Positions 1 through 8,772 are shown, counted from the first letter of the stretch. The stretch is DNA of 46,351 nt from Dysgonomonas mossii (GCF_004569505.1 NZ_SPPK01000008.1:1-46351), one strand, 5' to 3'. Notes: generated from the sequence alone by a model not told the origin. Translations and numbers: made by a program.

Positions 1-40
1 TAAGATGTATTTCATCTGTTTATGTTAAAACTTATTGTAC

Positions 41-328
41 TTATTGAAAAATTTCCATAATTGTAAATTCACACTCTTTGGATTGATGTTTATTAATTAG
101 GGGTACAAGCCTTCTGAAATGTTCTGTTTGGCAATGCCTGTCCAATGCCTCATGATCCGGCCATTCTTCTATGAAGATAAAGTGAGTTTTATCATCCTGA
201 TCTATATAAAGATTATATTCAATACAATCCTTTTCCAATTTAGTCTTAGCAACTAATTCTTTATAAAGAGGTTTTACAATATCTAAATATTCTTCATTTA
301 TAAAATCCTCGGCTATAACTTTTATCAT
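41..328 (-). CDS. ABM-domain monooxygenase-like protein
   Basis: A 95-residue protein resembling the antibiotic biosynthesis monooxygenase (ABM) / YgiN-like quinol monooxygenase family: a single small ferredoxin-like fold of about 95 residues. Family-like stretches are IEYNLYIDQDD, FIFIEEWPDHEALDRH and the terminal block around residues 68-95. No signal peptide or membrane segment is present, so it is cytoplasmic. Members often act as cofactor-free oxygenases on quinone-like compounds, or simply as dimeric stress proteins; the substrate cannot be read from the sequence. It is transcribed away from the TetR gene and has its own -7 element about 40 bases upstream of the start. The family call is fairly sure, the function is not. 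Confidence 0.75.
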   Translation of the reverse strand: MIKVIAEDFINEEYLDIVKPLYKELVAKTKLEKDCIEYNLYIDQDDKTHFIFIEEWPDHEALDRHCQTEHFRRLVPLINKHQSKECEFTIMEIFQ

Positions 329-366
329 TGTCTGAACTACTATTTACAAATTCTAATTTTTTTCTA

Positions 367-374
367 CAAATATA
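367..374 (-). promoter_or_regulatory. Bacteroidota -7 element of the ABM gene
   Basis: On the minus strand this reads TATATTTG, an exact match to the TAnnTTTG -7 consensus of the Bacteroidota primary sigma factor, about 39 bases upstream of the ATG at 328. Confidence 0.55.
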
Positions 375-443
375 CAGAATGAGGCAGACAAAAGAGTAAA
401 TATATTCTTTGCTTTTATGTATAATAAAGTTGTTAGCTTTTTA

Positions 444-470
444 GCAACAAAAACTGTCATTTTTTGTTGC
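444..470. repeat. 10-bp inverted repeat between divergent genes
   Basis: Perfect arms GCAACAAAAA (444-453) and TTTTTGTTGC (461-470) with a 7-base loop, in the space between the divergent ABM and TetR genes. It could be an operator or a weak bidirectional terminator-like hairpin. The stem is AT-rich, so a strong terminator is unlikely. Confidence 0.6.
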
Positions 471-596
471 TCCTAAACAAAAAATCTTCAAGGGGGCAAT
501 TTAGACTGGCGAACGGAGGTTCCTTTCGTTGTTATTTCAAATTATCCATTAAAAAGAAAAAAATGTAGAATATATTTATCCATTAAAATTTATTAT

Positions 597-604
597 TACA
601 TTTG
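597..604 (+). promoter_or_regulatory. -7 element of the tetR gene
   Basis: TACATTTG matches the Bacteroidota -7 consensus TAnnTTTG and directly abuts the operator dyad at 605-620. Transcription would start inside the operator, giving a leader of only about 15 bases. Confidence 0.6.
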
Positions 605-620
605 CATACCAATTGGTATG
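605..620. promoter_or_regulatory. TetR operator 1 (autoregulation)
   Basis: CATACCAATTGGTATG is a perfect 16-bp palindrome. It covers the predicted transcription start of the tetR gene and ends four bases before its ATG, so a bound repressor would block transcription of its own gene. The same half site (CATACC/GGTATG) recurs at 1233-1256. Confidence 0.75.
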
Positions 621-624
621 TAAT

Positions 625-1212
625 ATGGGTGATACTAAAAATGAAATACTTATAAAATCTCTACGATTATTTCTTCGTAAAAGCTATAAAGAGGTGACAA
701 TGAGCGAAATCGTTAAAGAAATTGGGCTGACTAAAGGAGCGATCTATCATCATTTTACAAATAAAGAAGAAATTTTTGAGGAGGCAGTAAAATATTTTTA
801 TAATCATGAAATGATTACAAACTACAATAGTTTCCCTCAGACTTCACTATTTGATTTTTATAACTTTTATCTGAAACTTTTAGGGAACTCATCAGATAAT
901 GCCAATGCAATGGATGATGATAATGTATTTCTATTTATATCAGAGGCTATTCGCAGAATTCCTACTTTCTTAGAAATTAATGAGATCCAAAGAAATAAGG
1001 AGATTAATGCATGGTCTAAAATAATTGACATAGCAAAAGAAAAGAAGGAGATTAATACAGATTTATTAAGCCAAGACATTGCCCACATGTTTTTGAATCT
1101 GAGTGATGGAGTGGCATTAAATAAAATGATAGCATTAAAAACTGGAACTGTGAGTCTTAATGAAATGACGAGAGATTGGAATAATTTATATGCCCTATTA
1201 AGAATAAAATAG
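625..1212 (+). CDS. TetR/AcrR family transcriptional regulator
   Basis: A 195-residue TetR-type repressor. The N-terminal helix-turn-helix covers about residues 5-50, with the family-typical VTMSEIVKEIGLTKGAIYHHF followed by NKEEIF. The C-terminal helical region (about 60-195) would bind the ligand and form the dimer; its ligand cannot be read. I chose the ATG at 625 over an in-frame TTG at 613, because 613 lies inside the operator palindrome and the family starts close to the HTH. The gene precedes a MATE efflux pump on the same strand, and related dyads sit before both genes, so it most likely represses itself and the pump until a toxic compound is bound. Confidence 0.88.
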   Translation: MGDTKNEILIKSLRLFLRKSYKEVTMSEIVKEIGLTKGAIYHHFTNKEEIFEEAVKYFYNHEMITNYNSFPQTSLFDFYNFYLKLLGNSSDNANAMDDDNVFLFISEAIRRIPTFLEINEIQRNKEINAWSKIIDIAKEKKEINTDLLSQDIAHMFLNLSDGVALNKMIALKTGTVSLNEMTRDWNNLYALLRIK

Positions 1213-1232
1213 CATTGATATTTTTTTGAACA

Positions 1233-1256
1233 TACACATACCGATTGGTATGTGTA
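1233..1256. promoter_or_regulatory. TetR operator 2
   Basis: Arms TACACATACC (1233-1242) and GGTATGTGTA (1247-1256) are perfectly complementary around GATT. The core has the same CATACC-N4-GGTATG layout as operator 1, and the site lies between the stop codon of the tetR gene and the MATE gene. Confidence 0.7.
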
Positions 1257-1318
1257 GCAAATTATTCAATCTTAAGAATTGAAAGTATAATCCTTTATTA
1301 CATATTTTTTTTAACAAC

Positions 1319-1344
1319 AAACATACCAAACGTTTAGTATGTTT
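1319..1344. promoter_or_regulatory. TetR-type operator 3 before the MATE gene
   Basis: A 26-bp dyad with arms AAACATAC (1319-1326) and GTATGTTT (1337-1344) around a core AAACGTTT; one base pair of the full dyad is mismatched. The CATAC half sites are 4 bp further apart than in operators 1 and 2. It overlaps a -7-like TATGTTTA and lies 14 bases before the MATE start. Confidence 0.65.
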
Positions 1345-1358
1345 ATATTTTAATTACA

Positions 1359-2720
1359 ATGCATACAGAAGAAAAAAAATCTACTTACTATTTAGAATCA
1401 GCACCTATTCCTAAAGCAATCAAGCACATGGCAATCCCCATGATACTTGCTATGGTGATTAATACCATATATAATATTATTGATACCTACTTTATTGGAT
1501 TGTTGAACAATACATCTATGCTGGCAGCAGTAACTCTGGCATTACCATTTACTACTATTTTGATGGCAATAGGTGATATTTTTGGGACAGGTGGTGGAAC
1601 TTACATCTCAAGGCTATTGGGAGAGAAGAATATATCAGAATTAAAGAGAGTATCAGTAGTCAATTTATATTCTTCGTTTATGGCAGGCATATTATTCATT
1701 ATTATATGTATCCCTTTTGTGCCTTCTATTTTATGTCTATTAGGTGCTAGTGGCGAAACTTTAGAACACACAAAAGACTTCATTTTAGTTTTCTTGATCG
1801 GAAGTCCTTTTGTTATTGCAAACTTTACATTAGGGCAGATAGTCAGAGCAGAAGGAGCAGTGAAAGAATCAATGATAGGCATGATTATCAGTGTAATAGT
1901 GAATATTATACTAGATCCGATATTCATTTTTCTTCTAAATATGGATGTAATGGGTGCGGCCATCGCAACAGTTATTTCAAATATTGTTTCGGTTGCTTAC
2001 TATATGTACTTTTTGAATGAGAAGAGCGATATACAAAGTATTAATATCAAATATTTTAAACCAAGTAAAGAAATATATACTAACATTTTTAAAATAGGTA
2101 TTTCGGCATTTCTATTGGCCTTCTTTCTCATTATTTCAAGTCTCTTATTTAATAATTATGCGATGAGATACGGAGATTATGTAGTTGCGGCATTCGGCAT
2201 TGCCCAACGAATAATTCAACTATCTGAATTTATTGGGATGGGGTTATTCATTGGTGTAGTACCTCTCATTGCATTTGCCTATGCAGCCAAAGATTATGAT
2301 CGATTAAGAGATGTAATAAAAACAACCTCTGTTTATTTAATTCGAATAACAGTGGGTATAGGTTTAATTCTTTTCTTTTTTAGAGAATACGTTATTTCTT
2401 TATTCAATATCGATCCGAATGTCATAGAAACGGGAGAAAATGTATTAATCGCTATGTTAATATCAAGCCTTTTTGCTGCTTGCTCAGGATTAATAACAAG
2501 TATCTTTCAAGCTTTAGGAGAAGGGGGCCAATCTACAATTATGTCTGTTGCAAGGGGAATTTTGTTAATTCCTATTCTTCTGATTGCAAATAATTTATTT
2601 CAACTCTCAGGTGTAATCTTGTCATTGCCCCTTTCTGAGATCATTACGTTTATTATTGGAATCATATTAGTAACAACTTTCTTTTTTAAAACAAAGAATA
2701 ACAAAAAATTAAAAATTTAA
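1359..2720 (+). CDS. MATE family multidrug efflux transporter
   Basis: A 453-residue integral membrane protein with about 12 hydrophobic segments, of the MATE (NorM/DinF/MepA-like) family. Typical features are the N-terminal region IPKAIKHMAIPMILAM, the GDIFGTGGGTYISRLLGE stretch (about residues 71-88) and the corresponding second-half element IGMGLFIGVVPLIAFAYA. MATE pumps expel cationic drugs and other toxic compounds with a Na+ or H+ gradient. The length is normal for the family. It is controlled by the upstream TetR regulator, judging by the operator dyads, and is followed 17 bases later by an outer-membrane protein gene, probably in one transcript. Confidence 0.9.
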   Translation: MHTEEKKSTYYLESAPIPKAIKHMAIPMILAMVINTIYNIIDTYFIGLLNNTSMLAAVTLALPFTTILMAIGDIFGTGGGTYISRLLGEKNISELKRVSVVNLYSSFMAGILFIIICIPFVPSILCLLGASGETLEHTKDFILVFLIGSPFVIANFTLGQIVRAEGAVKESMIGMIISVIVNIILDPIFIFLLNMDVMGAAIATVISNIVSVAYYMYFLNEKSDIQSINIKYFKPSKEIYTNIFKIGISAFLLAFFLIISSLLFNNYAMRYGDYVVAAFGIAQRIIQLSEFIGMGLFIGVVPLIAFAYAAKDYDRLRDVIKTTSVYLIRITVGIGLILFFFREYVISLFNIDPNVIETGENVLIAMLISSLFAACSGLITSIFQALGEGGQSTIMSVARGILLIPILLIANNLFQLSGVILSLPLSEIITFIIGIILVTTFFFKTKNNKKLKI

Positions 2721-2737
2721 CGAAACAATTAAATATT

Positions 2738-5074
2738 ATGAAATTTAAAAATAAACTACAATTTCTATTAGTACTGTTAATAACACAACAATCAGTGTTT
2801 GCTCAACAATCAGATATACTAGGTAGAATTTCGGATGCAGCAGAAAATATTCCATTGGAATTTGTAAATGTATCATTATTGAAACAAGATTCTACATTTA
2901 TCACAGGAGTTGTTTCTGATGAAAAAGGATTGTTCAAGATACCCAATATTCCGATAGGAGACTATTTGATATCGGCTAGCTATATCGGTTACAAAACCGG
3001 CTATAATTCGATTAGTCATACAGCAATTGACAGTTATATTGAAATACAGCTACAGCCTTCTTCAATAATGTTACATGAGGTAGGGATTGTAGCCCAAGCT
3101 GTGATAAATAAGTCTGATCGTAAATTAATTATCCCTTCGAAACAGCAAATATCCACTTCTACAGATGGACTTGATCTAATGAGAAAACTACAATTACCTC
3201 TTATCACGGTTAACCCGATGAATAATAAAGTTTCGACATCGGGCTATGGAGAAGTACAGTTGCGTATCAATGGCATACAAGTTACCTCTACGGAGATTAG
3301 AACTTTGAAACCTGACGACATTATCCGTATAGAATACCATGACGATCCAAGTGTGCGCTATGGGAATGCCTCGGTTGTAATAAACTATATTACTCATCGC
3401 AATGAGTCAGGAGGGAGTATTGAAGCTAGTTCAGGGAATAATCTGGGAAAGAATAAAACATCATCAGACAATTTATTAGCTATGAGGTTTAACCATAAGA
3501 AATCCGAGTTCTCGGCTAATGCCTCTTATGAACACCGCAAACAGTATTGGACACGAGAATATAATGAGATATTCGTGTATCCAACAAGAGAACTACATCG
3601 TATTGAGAATGGAGAATCTACTCCTTTTGATGACAGATCGTTATCTGCAGATCTTAATTATAGTTTGGTTGAGAAAGATAAATATTTCTTTAATGTACAA
3701 TTAAGATACAATGATGAGAACACGCCATTTGCATATGAAGATAGAAAAAGCACAATTATGACATCTGACCTAACATCTCCCATATCCATATATGATCACT
3801 CTACGGAGAGACGTAAATCGCCAGCCTTAGATTTATATTTTCAACATAATATGAAGGGAGAACAATCAGTAATATTCAATGTGGTTGGTACATATATTGA
3901 TTCAAAAAATACGCGTATATACCAAGAACAAAAGGACAATATCCTTGAGACAGATATAGTCTCAAATATATCTGGAAACAAGTATTCTTTGATTGCAGAA
4001 GGTATTTATGAACGAAAGATCGGAGATGGAAAACTTACCGGAGGTTTGAAGTATATGCAAGTATATGCAAACAACAAATACTCAGGCTCCAATATTGCTA
4101 ATGTATCAATGAAGCAATCAGAAGGTAATATTTATGCGGAATATGAGATAACAAAAGGAAAATGGGGCTATATGGTAAATCTTACGACTTCTCGATTATA
4201 TTATAGCCAAGAAAGAAATAATATCGAAAAATATGCTTTACAACCGTCAGCTCGTATCACATATAATCCAACAAGTCAATTATTCTTCCGATATCGTCTG
4301 AATTTACGAAACAACATGCCATCACTCTCATACCTAAATAATGTAGAACAGATTATAGATCCTTTGCAAATAAGAAAAGGAAATCCGAATCTTAATTCGT
4401 ACGAGAATTTAATGCAGAATTTTTCGGCCGGTTATAAAAAAGGGATACTGAATATCGATTTACTATTGGGCTATAATTACCAGTTCAAACCAATAATGGA
4501 ATCAGTTCTCTATGACAAGAATAAAAATATTTTTATTCGAACCTATGAGAATCAAAAGTCATTCCAAAATTTAAGTGCTGAAATTACCTTTAAAGTACAA
4601 CCATGGAAAGATCATATGATCCTTTCGGTAACCCCTCGCTTAAATAGATACATCAGTAAAGGGAACAGCTACACACATACTTATACGATGAAAGATCTTC
4701 AGGTAAATTTAGATCTTATGTATAAAAATTATATGCTTAGTTTCATGACATTAACACCTCCTAATAGGGATGTATATGGAGAACAATTGATGCAAGGCGA
4801 TCTAATGCATATCATAATGGCTGGATATCGCCAGGCAAATTGGTCTGTTATGGCAGGAGTATTCAATCCTTTTGTAAAAACATACAAAGCTAAAAATGAA
4901 AATTGGGCAGTACTAAATCCTGTTCAATCAGAGATACATACCAAGAATATGAGTAATACCATTTTCGTAAAATTTAGTTTTAATATTGATTTCGGAAAAC
5001 AGTTTAATCGTGGTAATAAACAAGTAGACAACAATGATACTGATTCAGGTATTATGTCTGGTTCCAAAAACTAA
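2738..5074 (+). CDS. Outer-membrane beta-barrel protein, TonB-receptor-like (OMP_b-brl_3 type)
   Basis: A 778-residue outer-membrane protein. Residues 1-22 are a signal peptide ending near VFAQ. Residues about 25-110 form a carboxypeptidase-regulatory-like beta domain (GRISDAAENIPLEFVNVSLL, then GVVSDEKGLFKIPNIPIGDYLISA). A plug-like part (about 125-225) with RINGIQV and a long barrel rich in alternating aromatic strands follow. This is the layout of Bacteroidota TonB-dependent-receptor-like proteins often annotated 'outer membrane beta-barrel family protein'. It lies 17 bases after the MATE gene and so is probably co-regulated by TetR. A role as outer-membrane partner of the pump is an inference; an import role is equally possible. 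Confidence 0.8.
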   Translation: MKFKNKLQFLLVLLITQQSVFAQQSDILGRISDAAENIPLEFVNVSLLKQDSTFITGVVSDEKGLFKIPNIPIGDYLISASYIGYKTGYNSISHTAIDSYIEIQLQPSSIMLHEVGIVAQAVINKSDRKLIIPSKQQISTSTDGLDLMRKLQLPLITVNPMNNKVSTSGYGEVQLRINGIQVTSTEIRTLKPDDIIRIEYHDDPSVRYGNASVVINYITHRNESGGSIEASSGNNLGKNKTSSDNLLAMRFNHKKSEFSANASYEHRKQYWTREYNEIFVYPTRELHRIENGESTPFDDRSLSADLNYSLVEKDKYFFNVQLRYNDENTPFAYEDRKSTIMTSDLTSPISIYDHSTERRKSPALDLYFQHNMKGEQSVIFNVVGTYIDSKNTRIYQEQKDNILETDIVSNISGNKYSLIAEGIYERKIGDGKLTGGLKYMQVYANNKYSGSNIANVSMKQSEGNIYAEYEITKGKWGYMVNLTTSRLYYSQERNNIEKYALQPSARITYNPTSQLFFRYRLNLRNNMPSLSYLNNVEQIIDPLQIRKGNPNLNSYENLMQNFSAGYKKGILNIDLLLGYNYQFKPIMESVLYDKNKNIFIRTYENQKSFQNLSAEITFKVQPWKDHMILSVTPRLNRYISKGNSYTHTYTMKDLQVNLDLMYKNYMLSFMTLTPPNRDVYGEQLMQGDLMHIIMAGYRQANWSVMAGVFNPFVKTYKAKNENWAVLNPVQSEIHTKNMSNTIFVKFSFNIDFGKQFNRGNKQVDNNDTDSGIMSGSKN

Positions 5075-5130
5075 GATAAATAATATTAACAGTGCAATTA
5101 GTCTTGAAAGTTTCGATGTTTCACTGTCTG

Positions 5131-5145
5131 GCATAAATTTTATGC
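5131..5145. repeat. Short palindrome after the barrel gene
   Basis: GCATAAATTTTATGC is a 15-base palindrome (arms GCATAAA/TTTATGC) about 55 bases after the stop of the beta-barrel gene. It may be a weak transcript-end hairpin; no T-tract follows. Confidence 0.3.
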
Positions 5146-5259
5146 TGAAGTTTTAAATTAAAATAATAGTTTAACGATTTTGCCAAAGAACTAAGGAACC
5201 AAGGCAAATTGAAGTGTTGCGATTCGCTTATATGCTTTTTCCTGTGTTTTTCACCTTAA

Positions 5260-5277
5260 TTGGTCTTTTAAACAAAG
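5260..5277 (+). repeat. 18-bp repeat, copy 1 (upstream of the SDR gene)
   Basis: TTGGTCTTTTAAACAAAG, 17 of 18 bases identical to 6716-6733. One copy lies about 100 bases upstream of the SDR start and the other about 85 bases upstream of the AraC regulator start. It may be a shared regulator site, perhaps for that AraC protein. Confidence 0.6.
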
Positions 5278-5320
5278 TAACTTCAGACGTTTGAACAAAG
5301 TCTGATTCTGATGTCCTATC

Positions 5321-5328
5321 TACCTTTG
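5321..5328 (+). promoter_or_regulatory. -7 element of the SDR gene
   Basis: TACCTTTG fits TAnnTTTG and lies 31 bases before the ATG at 5359. Confidence 0.5.
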
Positions 5329-5358
5329 TTTGATCAATAACAAATACTCTTAAAAAAG

Positions 5359-6354
5359 ATGGAACAGCACAATTATAAAGGAGCACTGCAACACCCGATA
5401 GGTTCGGGCTTCAACGCAAAATCAACAGCAGCAGACGTAATCAAAGGTATTGACCTGAGAGGAAGAATCGTCATCGTAACCGGTGGCAACACAGGTATCG
5501 GCCTTGAGACCACCAAAACATTGGCTCAGGCAGGAGCAACCGTTATTGTACCTGCAAGAGATGTAGAAAAAGCAAAACGTAACCTGGAAGGAATTGCTCT
5601 TGTAGAAATAGAACCGATGGATTTGATGGCTCCTGCTTCTATTGATGTATTTGCTCAAAAGTTTCTGGATTCCGGCAGGCCTCTTCATCTACTGATCAAC
5701 AATGCGGGTATTATGTGGGTCCCGCTTCGCCATGATAGCCGAGGCATCGAGTCACAACTTGCGACTAACTATTTGGCACAATTTCAATTAACAGCGAGGC
5801 TGTGGCCCGCACTTAAACAAGCGAATGGAGCAAGGGTCATCAATGTATCTTCTCTCGGTCACCAGTTCGGAACCTTCGATTTTGATGATCCTAACTTTCA
5901 ACACCGTGAATATGAAACACTACAGGCATATGGTCAATCCAAAACAGCCAGTAATTTATTTGCTCTTGAATTGGACAATCGAGCCAAAGCCTTCAATGTA
6001 CGGGCATACAGCCTGCATCCTGGTTCCATTGCCGGAACGGAACTGGGAAGGGAAGCTTCATTGGAATTATTTATAAAAATGGGATTTGTGGATGAAGAGG
6101 GCAACATGCGTCCCGAAGTATTGGCATCACTCAAAACTATACCGCAGGGAGCAGCCACAACCGTATGGTGCGCTACAACTCCTTTGCTGAATAATATTGG
6201 CGGCGTATACTGTGAGGATGTAGAGGTAGCATTATTAGCATCCGATAGCCGGATGTCTGCGGGGGTTAAATGTTATTCGTTGGATGAGGCTGAAGCCAAA
6301 CGTTTGTGGAAATGGACCGAAGAAACCTGCGGCATATCTTTTTCAATTATTTAA
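5359..6354 (+). CDS. Short-chain dehydrogenase/reductase (SDR)
   Basis: A 331-residue cytoplasmic NAD(P)-dependent oxidoreductase of the retinol-dehydrogenase/WWOX-like SDR type. The Rossmann signature VIVTGGNTGIG is at about residues 37-47, NNAG at about 114-117, and the catalytic YxxxK as YGQSK at about 190-194. An N-terminal extension of about 30 residues precedes the fold, as in related bacterial SDRs. The substrate is unknown. The gene appears more GC-rich than its neighbours by eye, which may mark transfer. It is followed by the remains of a second SDR gene and then an AraC regulator, a common trio in which the AraC protein controls SDR expression. Confidence 0.88.
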   Translation: MEQHNYKGALQHPIGSGFNAKSTAADVIKGIDLRGRIVIVTGGNTGIGLETTKTLAQAGATVIVPARDVEKAKRNLEGIALVEIEPMDLMAPASIDVFAQKFLDSGRPLHLLINNAGIMWVPLRHDSRGIESQLATNYLAQFQLTARLWPALKQANGARVINVSSLGHQFGTFDFDDPNFQHREYETLQAYGQSKTASNLFALELDNRAKAFNVRAYSLHPGSIAGTELGREASLELFIKMGFVDEEGNMRPEVLASLKTIPQGAATTVWCATTPLLNNIGGVYCEDVEVALLASDSRMSAGVKCYSLDEAEAKRLWKWTEETCGISFSII

Positions 6355-6368
6355 TCCCAAACTAAAAA

Positions 6369-6650
6369 ATGAAAACGTTCCAAGATAAAATCACTGTCGC
6401 TACTGGTGACAACAGGGGTGTTTACTATGCTTCAGAGAGAGAATTACATACAATTGAGCTAATGTGGTCATAATCGGCAGGAGAAAGGATGCTATTGAAA
6501 AGGTGGCATTAGAATTCAATATCACCGAAATGATGGCTGACCAATCCCGGCTACAATTTCGCCACCAATGGCTTCCGTCTATGCCTCAAGTAAAGCAGCC
6601 TTTATTACAGAGGTTATTTTTTCATCTATGGCAGACACTATGAGTATTTA
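6369..6650 (+). pseudogene. Decayed second SDR gene
   Basis: From the ATG at 6369 the frame reads MKTFQDKITVATGDN, a damaged form of the SDR start (T-G-x-x-x-G-I-G). After frameshifts and a stop, another frame reads VVIIGRRKDAIEKVALEFNI, typical of the second beta strand and cofactor-specificity region. Near 6579 another frame reads VYASSKAAFITE, the SDR catalytic YxxxK region. The parts between are missing, so this is an internally deleted, frameshifted pseudogene. It starts 15 bases after the stop of the intact SDR, so the two were probably an operon pair. Confidence 0.8.
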
Positions 6651-6666
6651 GAGGAGATCCATTTCA

Positions 6667-6705
6667 AAAGAACGGTAGTGGATATCATTTATATTACCGT
6701 TCTTT
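6667..6705 (+). terminator. Terminator-like hairpin
   Basis: Perfect 11-bp arms AAAGAACGGTA (6667-6677) and TACCGTTCTTT (6695-6705) with a 17-base loop and a short T-run at the end. It lies after the SDR pseudogene and before the AraC gene. The loop is long for an intrinsic terminator, so this is only a candidate. Confidence 0.5.
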
Positions 6706-6715
6706 AAAAGTTAAA

Positions 6716-6733
6716 TTGGACTTTTAAACAAAG
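6716..6733 (+). repeat. 18-bp repeat, copy 2 (upstream of the AraC gene)
   Basis: TTGGACTTTTAAACAAAG, the partner of the copy at 5260-5277. It begins about 85 bases before the start of the AraC regulator. Confidence 0.6.
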
Positions 6734-6800
6734 CAGATTAAATAATTTTTTATTTTTACAATAATATTTCCCTTAAAAGAAAGAAACAAAAATATATACC

Positions 6801-7622
6801 ATGCAATACGAAGTAAGATACATAACAGATGATATCAAGCTTTCCTGTTACGAGGATAAGTTTTTCAAGTCGGACATCATCTTTGAGCACCATATGCTGA
6901 TCTGGTTCATTTCGGGTGAAACAAAAATCGTTCAGGCAGATGCCACTTATATTTTTAAGGAGAATGATATTTTCCTGATCCCAAGAAACCAATTAGCCAC
7001 CATCATCAATTATCCCAAAGATGGGCAACCGCATAAGACAGTTGTGATGCACCTTTCCACAACGAGATTAAGAGATTTTTATGCTGGTCTGGATGTTACA
7101 GCCCAAACCTTAAAATCGCCGAAAATCTATCTTTTCAACAATCATCCCTTACTGAGAAGTTGTCTGTCTTCGCTGATCCCGTATTTTGACGTGAAAGAAT
7201 TGCCCGAGAATATTGCGTCGCTAAAAATTACAGAAGCTATTAGCATTCTGAGGACAATCGACAAAAGTATAGACAATATACTGGCTAATTTTGAAAAACC
7301 AGGAAAAGTGGATCTGGCCGGCTACATGGAAAAGAACTTTATGTTTAATCTTCCTCTTGAAAAATTTGGAAACCTGACTGGGAGAAGCTTAACTACTTTC
7401 AAAAGAGATTTCAGTAAAGTGTTCAACACAACCCCACAACGCTGGCTCACCAAAAAACGCCTTGAACTGGCACATTATCAGTTCACAGAAAAACAGAAAC
7501 GTCCTATTGATGTCTGTTACGAAACAGGCTTTGAAAACCTATCGCACTTTTCATACGCATTTAAGAAATACTTTGGGTATTCACCAACTGAATTGCTGAA
7601 CCAACTGAATCCTATGCCTTAA
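6801..7622 (+). CDS. AraC family transcriptional regulator
   Basis: A 273-residue cytoplasmic regulator. Residues 1-150 form a cupin-like ligand-binding half (DATYIFKENDIFLIPRNQ is the typical strand region). Residues about 175-270 carry the double AraC helix-turn-helix: a first helix pair around LPLEKFGNLTGRSLTTFKRD and the family signature CYETGFENLSHFSYAFKKYF with GYSPTELL. It probably controls the preceding SDR genes, since the same 18-bp repeat occurs upstream of both. The inducer is not evident. Length and motif order are normal. Confidence 0.88.
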   Translation: MQYEVRYITDDIKLSCYEDKFFKSDIIFEHHMLIWFISGETKIVQADATYIFKENDIFLIPRNQLATIINYPKDGQPHKTVVMHLSTTRLRDFYAGLDVTAQTLKSPKIYLFNNHPLLRSCLSSLIPYFDVKELPENIASLKITEAISILRTIDKSIDNILANFEKPGKVDLAGYMEKNFMFNLPLEKFGNLTGRSLTTFKRDFSKVFNTTPQRWLTKKRLELAHYQFTEKQKRPIDVCYETGFENLSHFSYAFKKYFGYSPTELLNQLNPMP

Positions 7623-8327
7623 ATTAAGATTACTAACTCTCTTATTATAAATCGTTAAGGTGGTAAAATCAATACACTAATCCTATGAAACAAAGAAAAA
7701 AGTATATGACCGAGAGTACTAAGCGAATACAGTGAAGCTAAGCTATGATTGCAGTAATAGTCAGATAATTGTTTTGTATATGGTCCTTATAACGGATTTA
7801 AAGAACTTCATCTTGAGTTTTTCCACTTTATAATATAATGGAAAGCAAGAGGTTGTAAATCGGAGCGACGTTTACTTTCAAAATCAATAAAATTCACAGA
7901 TAAAAAAACAAAATAACACTATCAATACTACTTAAATATAATTGTTTTAGATATCTTACTAATACAAATTATATGAAACACATATTTAAGCTTTCATTTT
8001 TTTTCTGAAGTGAAATAAAGTAATTATAAAAAGAATCATTTTAGCGAGTCAAATACGAGAAATTTTCGGCGACTTCATTATTGACATCTGTCTCACGATC
8101 AAATATACCAAAGAGGAGCAAAACGCCGAATTATTAATCTGTTTTTCTGGAGTTGTAAGTTTGTGGATTTGCTGTGATTTACATTATAGTAGTTTGAACT
8201 TCATTTGTTAACTGGTCTTCTTAGATTTGTATCGTCATCGTTTTGTATTATACATTCTTGAGCAAATCATATCATTTTAACCTTGTTCATGAATTAACTT
8301 CTGCATTCTGCTTACTTTTAATATAAG

Positions 8328-8510
8328 TGGACGTTTCACGTAGCAAGACACAATGAAACACCTTATCGACTACTATCCAGCACATTACATGATGTTCGTT
8401 TTTCAATAGGTAACGATTTAGAAACCAGCTTGGTTCTTAGATCTGCTTAATTTTCTAACTACACTAAAGAGCGACTTAATATTTGCAAATATATAAAATA
8501 AGATTAAACA
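8328..8510 (+). pseudogene. Decayed coding relic A, possibly tyrosine recombinase
   Basis: One frame reads WTFHVARHNETPYRLL, then IGNDLETSLVLRSA, a stop, and FSNYTKERLNI. A diverged copy in the same reading frame is found at 27542-27730 (TIHIARYTIFF ... TGNDLETSNLL). The HVARH string resembles the HxxR box of Bacteroidota tyrosine recombinases (usually HxARHTFAT), but the remainder does not clearly follow that family. The best-conserved part is 8404-8429. What gene this was is uncertain. Confidence 0.4.
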
Positions 8511-8735
8511 TCAATTATATTTATAAAAATGATTTGTAATATCTCTATACGGTTTTAATCAAATAATTTTCTAGCGGTACCTAAAAATGGGTGATTTTAC
8601 AAACTAAGAATTGTTTCTTTCATAATTCCATAAGTTTCTTTTTATATCCACTTTACAGAAGAATTTCCCACATTCTTGTATGTTTTAATCTGCAATAAAT
8701 AGCATCAGGACTCATTATCATATATATATAAATGT

Positions 8736-8751
8736 TGGCTCAATATTTGTT
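8736..8751 (+). promoter_or_regulatory. Candidate sigma54 promoter before the Nif11 gene
   Basis: TGGCTC-N5-TTGTT differs from the -24/-12 consensus TGGCAC-N5-TTGCT at two positions. It places the start about 10 bases before the ATG at 8773. Its position before a nif-associated gene makes control by the NifA-like activator plausible. Confidence 0.45.
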
Positions 8752-8772
8752 ATTACTAAAATAAAAAAACAA

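Larger units (their letters stand above)
7623..8772. other. Gene-free, decayed stretch left of the nif island
   Basis: About 1.15 kb without a credible gene. Several short open stretches broken by stops occur (for example around 8041-8200). The only part I can relate to anything is 8328-8510, which resembles a relic at 27542-27730. A sigma54-like promoter lies at its right end (8736-8751). Confidence 0.6.

Noticed and set aside
8041..8220. Open stretch of about 55 codons left of the Nif11 gene
   Set aside because: No start, no ribosome-binding site and no recognisable family; treated as part of the decayed region.
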